Source of the DNA: Sulfuricaulis limicola
GTDB lineage: Bacteria; Pseudomonadota; Gammaproteobacteria; Acidiferrobacterales; Sulfurifustaceae
NCBI RefSeq assembly: GCF_002355735.1
Contig: NZ_AP014879.1
Span: 1,612,001-1,676,000 of the forward strand
DNA: 64,000 bases
Direction: 5' to 3'
Under the pieces are notes generated by a model, which saw only the letters and a list, made by a program, of their open reading frames with translations, did not search any database and had not been told where the DNA came from. Positions 1 to 8,906 of the stretch are shown one piece after another. How positions within the stretch are numbered: the first letter of the stretch is position 1; every line of letters starts with the position of its first letter. Position numbers and translations under genes: made by a program.

Positions 1-894
1 ATTGGCCTTGATGGCGGCAAGCAGTACCGTCTCCGCCTTCGGGAAATCGTTCCGACCCACGAAATAGTTCGCCAACAACAAATGACGATCCATGTCGGCG
101 GGATCGGCCTCGACAGCATTGCGCAGGGTTGCTTCCGCCTTGTCAGCCTGACCGAGCTGGGAATAAAAGTTTGCAAGCGATACACGATGCGGCAGTTTGT
201 CCGGCTCGATGCGTATTATTTCCTGAAGAAGCTCTTCAGCCTTGGCGCTGTCTTTTTTGCTGAAATAGATACCGGCTAACGCGACACGGAATGACACATT
301 TTTCGGGCTTGCCGCAATCCCTTTTTCAAGCACCTTCACCGCCATGTCGGGTTTGCCCTGCTTCATGTAAAACACTGAAAGGAGATCAATAACATCATCC
401 TCGGTTGATTTGGTCGCCAGCAATTCATCCGCCTTCTGAAAGGCGGATTTGGTATCACCCTTCTGGGCCATGACCAGGATCTTCAGTGCCTGGCACACGC
501 TGTTGTCGGGCTGCTTTGCCAGGACATAATCCGCCATTTCCAGCGCTTTGTCGGCGTTTCCGGAGAGAAGATACATAAGTCCCAGCCTGACTCTGGCTTT
601 AAGATGCTCAGGATTCAGTTCTACTGCTTTTGCATAGGAACCGAATGCTTGCTGCCAATTTTGCTTTTTCTCTTCGAGAAGGCCGAGCAGATAATAAGCT
701 TCTGCAAACTTGGGGTCGATTTGCAGTGCATTCTTGATCTCGATCTTGGCTTTATCGTAATTCTGCGCCTCCATGTAGGCCTTGCCCTTCTCAAGGTACC
801 TGGCCTTGCGTTGCTCGGCGCCGCCACAACCGGAAATAACCAGTGCGACCAGCGCCAGCGCGATCGTCTTGATGATGATAGTTCTGTGAACCAT
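1..894 (-). CDS. prsT: TPR-repeat lipoprotein of the exosortase/EPS system (PrsT-like), 3' end cut by window edge
   Basis: Reading leftward from an ATG at 892-894, the protein begins MVHRTIIIKTIALALVAL and continues to a lipobox (VISGC). It is therefore a probable lipoprotein with Cys near residue 24. The rest is helical tetratricopeptide repeats of about 34 residues, with recurring patterns such as AYYLLGLLEEKK, ARVRLGLMYLLSGNADKAL and VSLANFYSQLGQADKAEATL. At least 298 codons lie in the window and the frame runs open off the left edge. Large TPR lipoproteins are a standard partner of exosortase/PEP-CTERM polysaccharide loci (PrsT), where they are thought to act as periplasmic or outer-membrane scaffolds. 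The exosortase gene two genes away supports this name. A generic TPR lipoprotein cannot be excluded because the C-terminus is missing. Confidence 0.7.
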   Translation of the reverse strand, partial: MVHRTIIIKTIALALVALVISGCGGAEQRKARYLEKGKAYMEAQNYDKAKIEIKNALQIDPKFAEAYYLLGLLEEKKQNWQQAFGSYAKAVELNPEHLKARVRLGLMYLLSGNADKALEMADYVLAKQPDNSVCQALKILVMAQKGDTKSAFQKADELLATKSTEDDVIDLLSVFYMKQGKPDMAVKVLEKGIAASPKNVSFRVALAGIYFSKKDSAKAEELLQEIIRIEPDKLPHRVSLANFYSQLGQADKAEATLRNAVEADPADMDRHLLLANYFVGRNDFPKAETVLLAAIKAN

Positions 895-945
895 TACATG
901 CCCCAGGGTGTTTATGTTTGAGTTGAAAGGATTCGTGGCAACCGG

Positions 946-2574
946 CTAGATCAGACCGCGTACAGCAATTGTCGCCAGGGTGGTGAGCGTAGCGAAAGTC
1001 AGAAGATGCACCAGTTTGCGCATGCGCGTAATGATGAGTTCGCAACCATAAAAGAGAATCATAAGCTTGACCGCCATGCCTCCCAGCTCTGCCTTCTCAG
1101 GCAGATTATGCAGTAAAAATCCGGCAAACAGAACCACAAAAATGATCAGATAATCCATGGGCGTGGTCTTGAACTCGGCCTTGCTGCCATAGCGGATGGT
1201 AATCCCGATTGCAGCCACCAGCAGGACAAAATACACAACCTCGATCGTATCCAGGTACGGCGCCCACTGCTTGCAATACTGGGTCTCGAGATAGACGACA
1301 AAGGCGGCTGTCACATAGGCGACGACTTGCAGCACCGTTGTGTCCCTGGCCCGGCGCAGCGCCAGATACACGAGCAGGATCACCACCAGTACGGCCGACA
1401 CAACGCCGAGGTCACGGGGAATCCGGGACGCCATGAATCCAGTCAGAACAAACAGTACCGGTATGGCCAGCGACACAAAACGCATCGGGATGGCGGAAAA
1501 CAGCCGGTGCTGCTTGATCGAATCAATGATCTTTGCCAGGCCTGTGGGACGCTGGGACTTGGTTGCACGCCACCTGTTTTTTTCCGCAACAATGAGGAAG
1601 GCGAAAACCAGGGCACAGACACCCAGATAGATGGACAGGATGAGCGCGTCAGATTCATACATCAGGAAAATCGCGCTGATGACAAAGAACGTCTGAATTG
1701 AATAGATGATCACTACCGCTTCGTAATGATCAAAACCAAGCGCCAGCAGTCGATGATGAATATGATTCTTGCTTGCCCGGAACCAGTTCATGCCGTGGTA
1801 AACGCGCTGGGCGAAAACCGCCAGAATGTCCACGATCGGCAACCCCAGCAACAGGGCGGGCAACGCAGGACTGACAGCCGTGTTTACCTTTTCGACCAGG
1901 AGAACGGCGAGAAATCCTGCCGTGAAGCCGAGAAACTGGCTGCCTCCATCGCCCATGAAAACACGGGCAGGATGGGTGTTGTAACGCAGGAAGCCGACTA
2001 TCCCGCCGAGGGTGGCCAACGCAACGATAATCAGAAAAGATGCCTCGCCATCCGCCAAGTAAGACAGATAAGCCATCGCGCTGAGGCTCAACAGGGACAT
2101 GCCGCCGGCCAGGCCATCCAGCCCGTCGGAATGATTTACAGCATTGATCATCCCCACCATGGCAATAACGGTAAAGACTTTTCCGGTGAATTCCTCCAGT
2201 TCGCCGGCCACAAAGGGCAGATGCGTGACATACAGATCGCCGTAATAAACCACTGCGCCCACTGCGATGAACTGGCCGATGAACTTGACGTAATGACCAA
2301 GCTCCTGAATGTCATCCCACACGCCGAAGGCCAACAGAACCAGCGCACCAAACAGATATGCGCCTGACAATGCATCGAGCGGGAGCCACAACACCAGTGG
2401 CGCCAGTGCGCCCAGCACGATGCCGACGCCGCCGGCGCGTGGAATCGGTTCCGCATGCACCTTGCGCTGGTCCGGACGATCAATCATCCCGATTCTCGGC
2501 GCCAACCGCACCATCAGGGGGATTATGGTCATGCTGAGAACGAGAGCGGTGATAAAACCTAAAAGGTAGGTCAT
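946..2574 (-). CDS. WecA/MraY-family undecaprenyl-phosphate sugar-1-phosphate transferase with extra C-terminal membrane domain
   Basis: A 542-residue polytopic membrane protein. It should start polysaccharide assembly by moving a sugar-1-phosphate from a UDP-sugar to undecaprenyl phosphate on the cytoplasmic face of the inner membrane. Family motifs are all present: HAEPIPRAGG near residue 40, the Asp pair WDD at 87-88, NHSDGLDGLAGG at 147-158, MGDGGSQFLGF around D209, and the basic loop KNHIHHRLLALG at 270-280. Typical WecA proteins are about 350-370 residues; here a further ~180 residues add several membrane helices after a cytoplasmic stretch (about 333-350). Exosortase loci often start with a WbaP-type transferase instead, so this gene is the best candidate for the initiating enzyme of the cluster. 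The substrate sugar cannot be read from sequence. Confidence 0.85.
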   Translation of the reverse strand: MTYLLGFITALVLSMTIIPLMVRLAPRIGMIDRPDQRKVHAEPIPRAGGVGIVLGALAPLVLWLPLDALSGAYLFGALVLLAFGVWDDIQELGHYVKFIGQFIAVGAVVYYGDLYVTHLPFVAGELEEFTGKVFTVIAMVGMINAVNHSDGLDGLAGGMSLLSLSAMAYLSYLADGEASFLIIVALATLGGIVGFLRYNTHPARVFMGDGGSQFLGFTAGFLAVLLVEKVNTAVSPALPALLLGLPIVDILAVFAQRVYHGMNWFRASKNHIHHRLLALGFDHYEAVVIIYSIQTFFVISAIFLMYESDALILSIYLGVCALVFAFLIVAEKNRWRATKSQRPTGLAKIIDSIKQHRLFSAIPMRFVSLAIPVLFVLTGFMASRIPRDLGVVSAVLVVILLVYLALRRARDTTVLQVVAYVTAAFVVYLETQYCKQWAPYLDTIEVVYFVLLVAAIGITIRYGSKAEFKTTPMDYLIIFVVLFAGFLLHNLPEKAELGGMAVKLMILFYGCELIITRMRKLVHLLTFATLTTLATIAVRGLI

Positions 2575-2716
2575 TTCAAATTCGAAAATGGCGCATGGTT
2601 TTTATGAATTCCTAATTCATTAAAGTGCGCAACACACGTCACGCCCGTATTTCACAAGACCGCCAGCAAGCCTGATATGACTCTACTGAAGGCGCAGATC
2701 CATAAATTCGACACGC

Positions 2717-4303
2717 TCAATCAGGTATATATGCTCTGAGTGGTTCACTGATCTGCCTGGTGAACTCTGCCAGCCGCCTGTCAGCGTCCGCGATGTCCTC
2801 GTTCGGCATGATGGGAGACACCAGACGCACCAATGCACCATCGGTACGGTTTTTCATAAGCGAATCCCAGAAGATATACCATTTTACAAGGTATTCACTT
2901 GTGATATTGCGGCCGCGCTGCTGAAACCAGTAATAGACAAGCTGTTTCTGGTCGCCATGCTGGATCACGACACGGTTTACCATCAAGGGCTCGCCGGATG
3001 CAGATGTCGCGCCAGACGCATACACTCTGAGATCGGTTAATTTCCATCCGCCACCCGGCAGACAGGCGCGCGGAGAGTGGGGAACCTTGTGCGCCGCGAG
3101 CTGGTTTTCATAATAAGCCACATACAGATTAACCGGCACTTGCTGTTTCGCGCCCACGTAGTTTGCAAGCAGGTAATCGTCAAAGTTCAGCACATCGATA
3201 TACATCTTCTCCATCTGTGCAGCACGCCCCTGCCAATCCCCGAGATGGAGCGGAAACTCCGAGAGAGGCTTCCTGGGAACCGCGGCGCTCGTTCTCTCTG
3301 GCAGTGCGATCGATGCAATCGCGGTTGCAGCAATAATTACAGAGGCAACAATAAACGGAATGGGCAGTGTTCGCTTCTGCACCATTGCCTCCTTCGGGGT
3401 ATCCGACGGGAACTCCAAGCCGAAAACCTGACGCAGAGGCCGTTTCACTCCTCCGACTTTGCTTAGCAGCCATATCTCACCGACGAGTACCGCCGTGCAC
3501 GCCATGAACACGATCCACCCCTCAAAATCATGCAGGAAGCCTTCCGCCTGCGCCGGCCCGCCATATTCGACCAGAACACCAATAACCCCGATGCGTACGC
3601 TGTTCATCAGGATGGCGATGGGAATACTGGACAGCACCACGGTGATGCGTTTCCACAAACTATCCTTGTAGAAGTACGCCGCTATGAGCCCAAGTGTCAC
3701 AAGAGGGAACATGTAACGGAGTCCGCTACAGGCTTCGACTACCTGCAGTTTCATTGAGCCGAGATCAATCACATTGCCTTCGAGAAACACGCTGATACCG
3801 AACATCCGTATGATCGCCACGCCAATCTCGGAAGAGAGCAATTGCATGTTGGCGGAAAAGGTTTCATAGAGAAAACCCGGGAGCGGAATCATGAAAAAGA
3901 GCAACAACACGGGAACAAGGATAATCTGGAGCGCCCGCCAACCCATATATGCCAGGAATAAGCCCGCGATGACGATAATCATCGCGTAATTGATGAGCAG
4001 TGAGAGTGCGCTCATGCGCCCCATGACGAATAGCACCAGGCCCAGAACCACGAGAACCACTCCGGTAACAGAGCCCGTGAAAGGCAGGCGCTCAAGCACA
4101 TCCTTGCGTTGCCAGATCAGGAAGGCGGAGATAAATGGAATCAATACCCCGTGGCTGTATTCTTCCTTGTTGAACCACATGTAGAAGATAAAATCGAATC
4201 CTTTGTGGAACGTAAGACCGAGCAAGCCGCTGACGATGACGGCAAACAGAATTGCCAGCGGAGTCATTTTCCAGACAGTTACGGGGGAAGCGGAATCAGT
4301 CAT
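2717..4303 (-). CDS. Exosortase fused to EpsI-type domain (XrtA/XrtD class)
   Basis: A 528-residue inner-membrane protein. The first ~290 residues are a multi-pass exosortase with the expected catalytic residues: Cys192 in VVEACSGLRYMFP, Arg237 in LMNSVRIGV, and His258 in GFLHDFEGW. From about residue 310 a further membrane anchor leads into an EpsI (DUF3485) domain, with hallmarks such as PLHLGDWQGR and HSPRACLPGGGW. Exosortases are transpeptidase-like enzymes that cleave PEP-CTERM-type C-terminal sorting signals; EpsI is a frequent companion of unknown biochemical role, encoded separately in many genomes. The fused form resembles the XrtD (VPLPA-CTERM) type, but the assignment to a subclass is from memory. 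No protein with a PEP-CTERM-like tail was found in the window, so its substrates lie elsewhere. Confidence 0.88.
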   Translation of the reverse strand: MTDSASPVTVWKMTPLAILFAVIVSGLLGLTFHKGFDFIFYMWFNKEEYSHGVLIPFISAFLIWQRKDVLERLPFTGSVTGVVLVVLGLVLFVMGRMSALSLLINYAMIIVIAGLFLAYMGWRALQIILVPVLLLFFMIPLPGFLYETFSANMQLLSSEIGVAIIRMFGISVFLEGNVIDLGSMKLQVVEACSGLRYMFPLVTLGLIAAYFYKDSLWKRITVVLSSIPIAILMNSVRIGVIGVLVEYGGPAQAEGFLHDFEGWIVFMACTAVLVGEIWLLSKVGGVKRPLRQVFGLEFPSDTPKEAMVQKRTLPIPFIVASVIIAATAIASIALPERTSAAVPRKPLSEFPLHLGDWQGRAAQMEKMYIDVLNFDDYLLANYVGAKQQVPVNLYVAYYENQLAAHKVPHSPRACLPGGGWKLTDLRVYASGATSASGEPLMVNRVVIQHGDQKQLVYYWFQQRGRNITSEYLVKWYIFWDSLMKNRTDGALVRLVSPIMPNEDIADADRRLAEFTRQISEPLRAYIPD

Positions 4304-4501
4304 GATGGGCTCTGAGAGTCAGGTGAAATAGGTTTGGAGCGAAGCAATCGGGTTATTATTGTATAATCCTGGCACTACCTGTCCGAAAACATGCATCCTC
4401 AGGTTTAAGTGCGCCGGTCGGGCGCAGTAATTACTGGATACAAACCTGGAGGCTTGTCACTACCACTCCCTGCCCAGACTTGAGAAAGCCGGTAAATTTT
4501 A

Positions 4502-5419
4502 TCATTTCCAATACGCCTTTTGCATGCTTACGGCACGCTTGAATGACAGGGGTAATTTCGATTCCAGCAGACCCATACGATACCCGAGGAGCTTCATGGC
4601 ACTCCTCGCAATGGAGGACGGAAACAGATACAGGCGCCTTGCTCCCAGGTAGCGCCATTCGGAGAGCACAAACCTGAGCCCTTCTCCATGTGGTGCGCCG
4701 AATTTTCCAAGCACCCAGCGCTCCCTGGCATGAAAAGCGCCTACATCGAAATAACGCCGGAATTCCTGAAATGGGGAATAGCCGTGCGAATGTATGACAA
4801 CAGCGTCGGCATTATAATGCACCTTCCACCCCGCCATTATCATCCTGGCAGCAACATGCATGTCCTCCGAAACAATTACGTTGGCCGGGAAACCCCCTAC
4901 CGCCTTCATTGCGGCTACCCGGTAAGCAGCGAAAGAATTGGAGATAAATGCGGCTTTCAATCCCAGGCGCTTTATGTCTGCCGCAGTTTGGTATCTGGAT
5001 TCGCCCGGGTAATTGAACAGACGCGCATGCGCTTCGAACGGTCCAGCTATCTTGCGCGCAAGCTGACGTCCATACGCCACACCCACATCATCCACTGCAA
5101 AAGACGATACGATGCTGGTGATGGAATCCTTGTGGGCCAGCACGGCGTCCTGGGTCAGAAACACTGCTATGTCGATCCCGTCCAGAAGATCAATTGCCAG
5201 CTGCCGGGTACCTCCATGGTTGAAATCCTTTCTGTCAATCTTGTGCACGCGGTAGCCTTCGGTCGCCGCCTTCTCCGTGGTTCCATCGGTGGACGACGAG
5301 TCAACCACCAACACAACATCCGGCTTGAAACTCTGCATCCTCATGCCGCGAACCCAGTCATCCCACATGGAGGACGCATTCAAGGTCGGTACAATAATCG
5401 CAACACGTTGCGTCTTCAT
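4502..5419 (-). CDS. Family 2 glycosyltransferase (rhamnosyltransferase-like)
   Basis: A 305-residue GT-A fold enzyme that should add one sugar to the growing lipid-linked repeat unit in the cytoplasm. The N-terminus shows the nucleotide-binding start VAIIVPTLNA, the VVDSSSTDGT loop (residues 38-47), the FNHGGTRQLA segment typical of rhamnosyltransferase-like GT2 proteins (66-75), TQDAV at 89-93 in the acceptor/metal region, and the later SEDMHVAARM motif at 184-193. The presence of a full dTDP-rhamnose operon at 25.6-29.0 kb makes rhamnose a reasonable but unproven donor. It follows the PssE-like gene by about 20 bases and probably belongs to the same transcript. Confidence 0.85.
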   Translation of the reverse strand: MKTQRVAIIVPTLNASSMWDDWVRGMRMQSFKPDVVLVVDSSSTDGTTEKAATEGYRVHKIDRKDFNHGGTRQLAIDLLDGIDIAVFLTQDAVLAHKDSITSIVSSFAVDDVGVAYGRQLARKIAGPFEAHARLFNYPGESRYQTAADIKRLGLKAAFISNSFAAYRVAAMKAVGGFPANVIVSEDMHVAARMIMAGWKVHYNADAVVIHSHGYSPFQEFRRYFDVGAFHARERWVLGKFGAPHGEGLRFVLSEWRYLGARRLYLFPSSIARSAMKLLGYRMGLLESKLPLSFKRAVSMQKAYWK

Positions 5420-5440
5420 AATATCCCCTAAATCATGAAA

Positions 5441-5914
5441 TCAGCCGGCGATATGGGCTGTCACATACTCCGCCAGCATTTTTGGTATGGCGCTGCCACT
5501 GCGCGGATTCGGCTTGAAACCCATGGCCCCGCGTATAGCCGTTTCCAGACCATTTATATCGTATAACCCGATCAGGTAGCCCTTTTTCTCCATGGCCCTC
5601 ACCATCTCTTCCTGCTGGTCCGGAGATTCTTTCAAGGCTGGGTATCGCGGCACCGCCAGGATCGGCTTGTCGAACTGCAGGGCGTCGCGGATTCCACCAT
5701 AGCCGCCCTGGGTAATGACAAGTTCGGCCTGCCCGATCAGGCGCAACAACACATCGCGCTCGACAAAGCGCTCAAACCTGCAGTGTCTGGGTTCATAACG
5801 CGTATGGCCCAGTTGAATAAAAACCTCCCAGCCATTTTTGCCGGCCAATTCGTCCAGGGGGCGGACCAGTCTGTCAAAGGAATCCGGCCCGGTGCCAACC
5901 ATCGCCACGATCAC
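5441..5914 (-). CDS. PssE-like C-terminal half of a two-subunit glycosyltransferase (Alg13 type)
   Basis: About 157 residues, matching the GT28 C-terminal (Alg13/PssE) domain: VGTGPDSFDRLVRPLDEL at the start, then VITQGGYGGIRDALQFDKP, the donor-binding Gly-rich signature, and PRYPALKESPDQQEEMV. The start chosen is a GTG at 5912-5914 that overlaps the TGA of the upstream PssD-like gene as GTGA, giving translational coupling; an ATG further upstream at 5968 would add 18 residues with no family resemblance. Alg13/PssE subunits are soluble and need the membrane-anchored Alg14/PssD partner, here encoded directly upstream. Together they should form one glycosyltransferase at the cytoplasmic membrane. 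Confidence 0.82.
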   Translation of the reverse strand: MIVAMVGTGPDSFDRLVRPLDELAGKNGWEVFIQLGHTRYEPRHCRFERFVERDVLLRLIGQAELVITQGGYGGIRDALQFDKPILAVPRYPALKESPDQQEEMVRAMEKKGYLIGLYDINGLETAIRGAMGFKPNPRSGSAIPKMLAEYVTAHIAG

Positions 5915-7047
5915 AGCAACACCCCACCGTGCCTTGCCTTGGGATACACCTTCAACAACGGCTCCCATTGCACATAAAACTCGTCGGCGAAGCGATAAAG
6001 AAACTTGCCGGTTCGCGATGGCGTGTTCACGCGGGCGGCGGTTTCAATGAACACCAGCCTGGCCCCGAGAACCTTGGCGATCAGACAGGTGGGAATCACC
6101 ATGCCGGCGCCGGTGCTGATAACCAGTTCGGGCCGATGCTTCACCACCAGCCAGAAGCTCTGCCACGCATTCAGCAAATACTTGAGCGGATCGCCATGCG
6201 GGTTGATCAGATAGTCACGTTTCCAGCCGACACCCTGCAAGGTCTTTTCGGTATGCGGCAGCCGCAGAGTGACGATGGTCGCCCGTAAAGGCACGCCCTC
6301 GATCGCCAGCAGCGCTTCGGCAAGATGGCCACCGCCCGACGATACCACGATGGCGCGCGGCGGCTTTATTTCCTCTGCCTGCGTTACATTCTGCGCCAGC
6401 ATGGACTTCACCTGGCCGAGCGAAACAGCTCCGCCAAACGATTCCATCGTGCGGCTGCCGTGCGAATACAATACCAGTGGCGGCTCTTTCGACACATTCA
6501 TCTTGGCGGCCGTTTCCCGCGCATCCCTGAACATATAAATATCCATCGGGAATCCATTGAGGGCTGCGCGCAATCGCTCGAGAAACACCCGATGGGCAAC
6601 CCGGAAGGCGTTCCAGAAACCTGGCATGGCGATATAACGCGCATCCAGGTCGGAGGTCGACCGGAAGATGCCGCGCACGATGCTGCCGAAAACCAGCGCA
6701 CCGGCAAGCGAGGTCGGTCGGTCGCGCACCAGACGTGTCTGCATACCTTCCACGTACCGGAAAAACCGGTCACGGTCGCGATAGAAGCAGACGCCCCGGA
6801 CACCGGCATCGTGCACCAGCACCGCAAAGGGATGTCCATTGAATATCGCGCTCAGTGTATGGGCGGTCAGAAAGGCGGCGACCCAGACCCCTCCCCCGCC
6901 GCCGACTAATCCGAACAGCCAGACGAGCGACAGCACCAGCAGCGCCTCCAGGGAAAAACGGTGCAGGCGCTCAACCCAATTCATATATATCACGCCCTGT
7001 ACCAGCCAGTAGCGCAGCAGCACCGGTATGGGCGAGCTCAGGATCAT
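5911..7047 (-). CDS. Nucleotidyltransferase-like domain fused to a PssD/Alg14-type glycosyltransferase subunit
   Basis: A 378-residue protein with an unusual layout. Residues about 30-60 are a hydrophobic Gly-rich membrane segment. Residues about 70-200 hold a nucleotidyltransferase-fold signature: GSIVRG at 121-126, the Asp pair SDLDARY with D133 and D135, and a third acidic residue in FPMDIYMF (D169). From about 230 a PssD/Alg14 domain begins with VVSSGGGHLAEALLA, then LVISTGAGMVIPTCLIAK (308-325) and FIETAARVNTPSRTGK. Alg14-type proteins anchor the PssE/Alg13 catalytic half to the membrane; the PssE partner is translationally coupled downstream. The extra nucleotidyltransferase domain is not part of a normal PssD (about 150-170 residues). 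Its role is unknown; it keeps all three predicted metal-binding acids. Confidence 0.8.
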   Translation of the reverse strand: MILSSPIPVLLRYWLVQGVIYMNWVERLHRFSLEALLVLSLVWLFGLVGGGGGVWVAAFLTAHTLSAIFNGHPFAVLVHDAGVRGVCFYRDRDRFFRYVEGMQTRLVRDRPTSLAGALVFGSIVRGIFRSTSDLDARYIAMPGFWNAFRVAHRVFLERLRAALNGFPMDIYMFRDARETAAKMNVSKEPPLVLYSHGSRTMESFGGAVSLGQVKSMLAQNVTQAEEIKPPRAIVVSSGGGHLAEALLAIEGVPLRATIVTLRLPHTEKTLQGVGWKRDYLINPHGDPLKYLLNAWQSFWLVVKHRPELVISTGAGMVIPTCLIAKVLGARLVFIETAARVNTPSRTGKFLYRFADEFYVQWEPLLKVYPKARHGGVLL

Positions 7048-7057
7048 TCCGTCAACC

Positions 7058-7723
7058 TCAATAGCCTCGATCGTTCAGCCATGCCGAAAAATCACGCTTG
7101 GTATCGTTCAGATCGCCATTGTTGACGATAACCTTCCAGCCTCCAACATCCGCAAGACGACGATACAACCGCTGGCGCTGGCGCAATTTGCCGTCAAACT
7201 TCAATTCGGGACGCGAGCATTCAATAAGACCGGCGTCGCGCTCGACCAGCACCACATCGGCGCGTTTCGCCAGTTGACCGCAGAAAATCCCGGCAAAAAA
7301 GGGTCCGGCCAATCCTTCGAGCCCGGTATCCGCGGCAACGTCCACCAGCGTATCCCAGGGGCCGCGTTCGCAGATGGTCACGGCGATATGGCGACTGGGG
7401 AAACGTATCTTCAACAGCGTGGCGATATTCACGTCCAACGCCTGCAGGCCGACGAACAGATATCGCAACGCCACGGGCAACCGTCCGAATTCGTGAAACC
7501 CCATGCGGACGCCTTCATGAATCCGGTAGACGTTGTGTCCTGTCACGCGGGTGGCCGCCAGAAACGGCTTGGAAAGGTAGTTGTTGAACCGCGACCACAC
7601 AAACCCGGGCCTGTGCCCCCTGGCAAGCAGCTCCTGCCGCAACCAGTCGGTCAAAGTGGTTTTGCCGCTGCCGTCCACTCCGGCAACGGCGATAATTCTC
7701 GGCGTAACGGCAAAACTGTTCAT
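7058..7723 (-). CDS. Thymidylate-kinase-like P-loop kinase in the EPS locus
   Basis: About 221 residues. The P-loop AVAGVDGSGKTTLTDWL lies near the N-terminus, and a DR(Y/H)-like region appears as ICERGPWDTLVDVA. The start chosen is the ATG at 7721-7723, which overlaps the TGA of the preceding glycosyltransferase as ATGA; an in-frame ATG seven codons upstream (7744) is the alternative. The fold is that of dTMP kinase, but the C-terminal region differs from housekeeping Tmk. Such kinase homologues occur in polysaccharide loci with unknown substrates. Its direct neighbour downstream carries a nucleotidyltransferase domain, so a kinase/nucleotidyltransferase pairing for activating a sugar or lipid precursor is possible (inference only). 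Confidence 0.72.
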   Translation of the reverse strand: MNSFAVTPRIIAVAGVDGSGKTTLTDWLRQELLARGHRPGFVWSRFNNYLSKPFLAATRVTGHNVYRIHEGVRMGFHEFGRLPVALRYLFVGLQALDVNIATLLKIRFPSRHIAVTICERGPWDTLVDVAADTGLEGLAGPFFAGIFCGQLAKRADVVLVERDAGLIECSRPELKFDGKLRQRQRLYRRLADVGGWKVIVNNGDLNDTKRDFSAWLNDRGY

Positions 7724-8859
7724 GCAGACAGCACCTGCAGCCATTCACGTCCGACACTATCCCAATCAAGCATGTTTTTTCTGTTGTCGATACAGTGCGC
7801 GCGCAGTTGCCGGATCCGGTCCGAATCCATGGCCAGATCGCGCATGGCCGCGGACAGCGCGGCTGCGCTCCCGGAACGGACGATCATACCCGCGGAACCA
7901 ACCGCCTCGGGAAGGCCGTCGATATCGGTGGCGATGACGGGCGTGCCGCACGCGATGCATTCGAGCACCGACACCGGCAATTCCGATGGCACCAGCACGA
8001 ACGGCAGCACTGCCACGTCGGCGGCACGCAACTCCTCCCGGTAACGTTCGCGCTCCATCCAGCCGCCGACGATCTCGACGCGATCACGCAGTTCCCCCAG
8101 ACGGGAGTCGATCCTGCGCCGAATAGCGTTCACCTCTGCATCGGTGCTGCCGCGCGCCAGAATCCTCAGTTCGGCATCCCGGCTTCCCAGGCGGCGAAAC
8201 GCGTCCAGCAGCAGGTCGAAACCGCGGATCGCCTTGGGCGATCCCGCATACAGAAACCGCACGAAGGAGCGCGTGCGGGACGGGTCAGCCGCTGCGGGCG
8301 TCCAGAAATTCAGATCCAGCCCTGCTCGCAGGCCATGTGCCGCGACTCCAGAACCTGCCGCTTCCGCCACACGCGCTGCGGTTTTGTTCGATTGGGCGAT
8401 CACCGCTGAAAAGTATTTCTTCAGCGTTCGCGTCCAGAGAAACTTCGGTACCAGCGCGTGCCGCCCATAGGTGACGAGATCCTCGCGGCACAAATGTGGC
8501 AACGCCCTGGTCAGTTCGGCGTGCGTATAAAACGGATAAGTGAGGAAGGCAATCATTTCGCATCTGACAAACCTGTACCAGCCGGAAAACATCAGATTCA
8601 GTGGCGTAGTCAGTACGATAATGCGATCCGGGGCAACCATTTCCAGAACTGTCCGGACTTCATTCGCATTCGAAGGGCGCATGGTCCGCACATAGTGATG
8701 CTGCAAGCCGGCGAGGGTTGGGCGTTTGTCCACGTCAGTGAGCAGATGCACCTCCCACCCGGAGGCGATAAGTACCGACGCGACCTGACGCACGGTGAGC
8801 CATGGCTGCAATAGCTCCGCATCGGGACTATAGCCATAAACACAGAACAGCACTTTCAT
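7720..8859 (-). CDS. Family 4 (GT-B) glycosyltransferase
   Basis: A 379-residue retaining GT-B enzyme. The C-terminal half shows the donor-binding signature: FLYAGSPKAIRGFDLLLDAF, the region AADVAVLPFVLVPSELP, and the E-x7-E type segment SVLECIACGTPVIATD followed by GLPEAVG. The N-terminal half begins MKVLFCVYGYSPDAELLQPW and holds the acceptor-binding Rossmann domain. It is the first gene of a four-gene coupled run (GT4, kinase, NTase-PssD, PssE): its stop overlaps the kinase start. GC content is high here (near 60% by eye), like the chromosome core and unlike the 17.5-20 kb section. Donor and acceptor cannot be predicted from sequence. Confidence 0.87.
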   Translation of the reverse strand: MKVLFCVYGYSPDAELLQPWLTVRQVASVLIASGWEVHLLTDVDKRPTLAGLQHHYVRTMRPSNANEVRTVLEMVAPDRIIVLTTPLNLMFSGWYRFVRCEMIAFLTYPFYTHAELTRALPHLCREDLVTYGRHALVPKFLWTRTLKKYFSAVIAQSNKTAARVAEAAGSGVAAHGLRAGLDLNFWTPAAADPSRTRSFVRFLYAGSPKAIRGFDLLLDAFRRLGSRDAELRILARGSTDAEVNAIRRRIDSRLGELRDRVEIVGGWMERERYREELRAADVAVLPFVLVPSELPVSVLECIACGTPVIATDIDGLPEAVGSAGMIVRSGSAAALSAAMRDLAMDSDRIRQLRAHCIDNRKNMLDWDSVGREWLQVLSA

Positions 8860-8906
8860 CGGTTAATATCCTGCACCGAACAATAGGCTCTTATCCGGCG
8901 TGTCCG

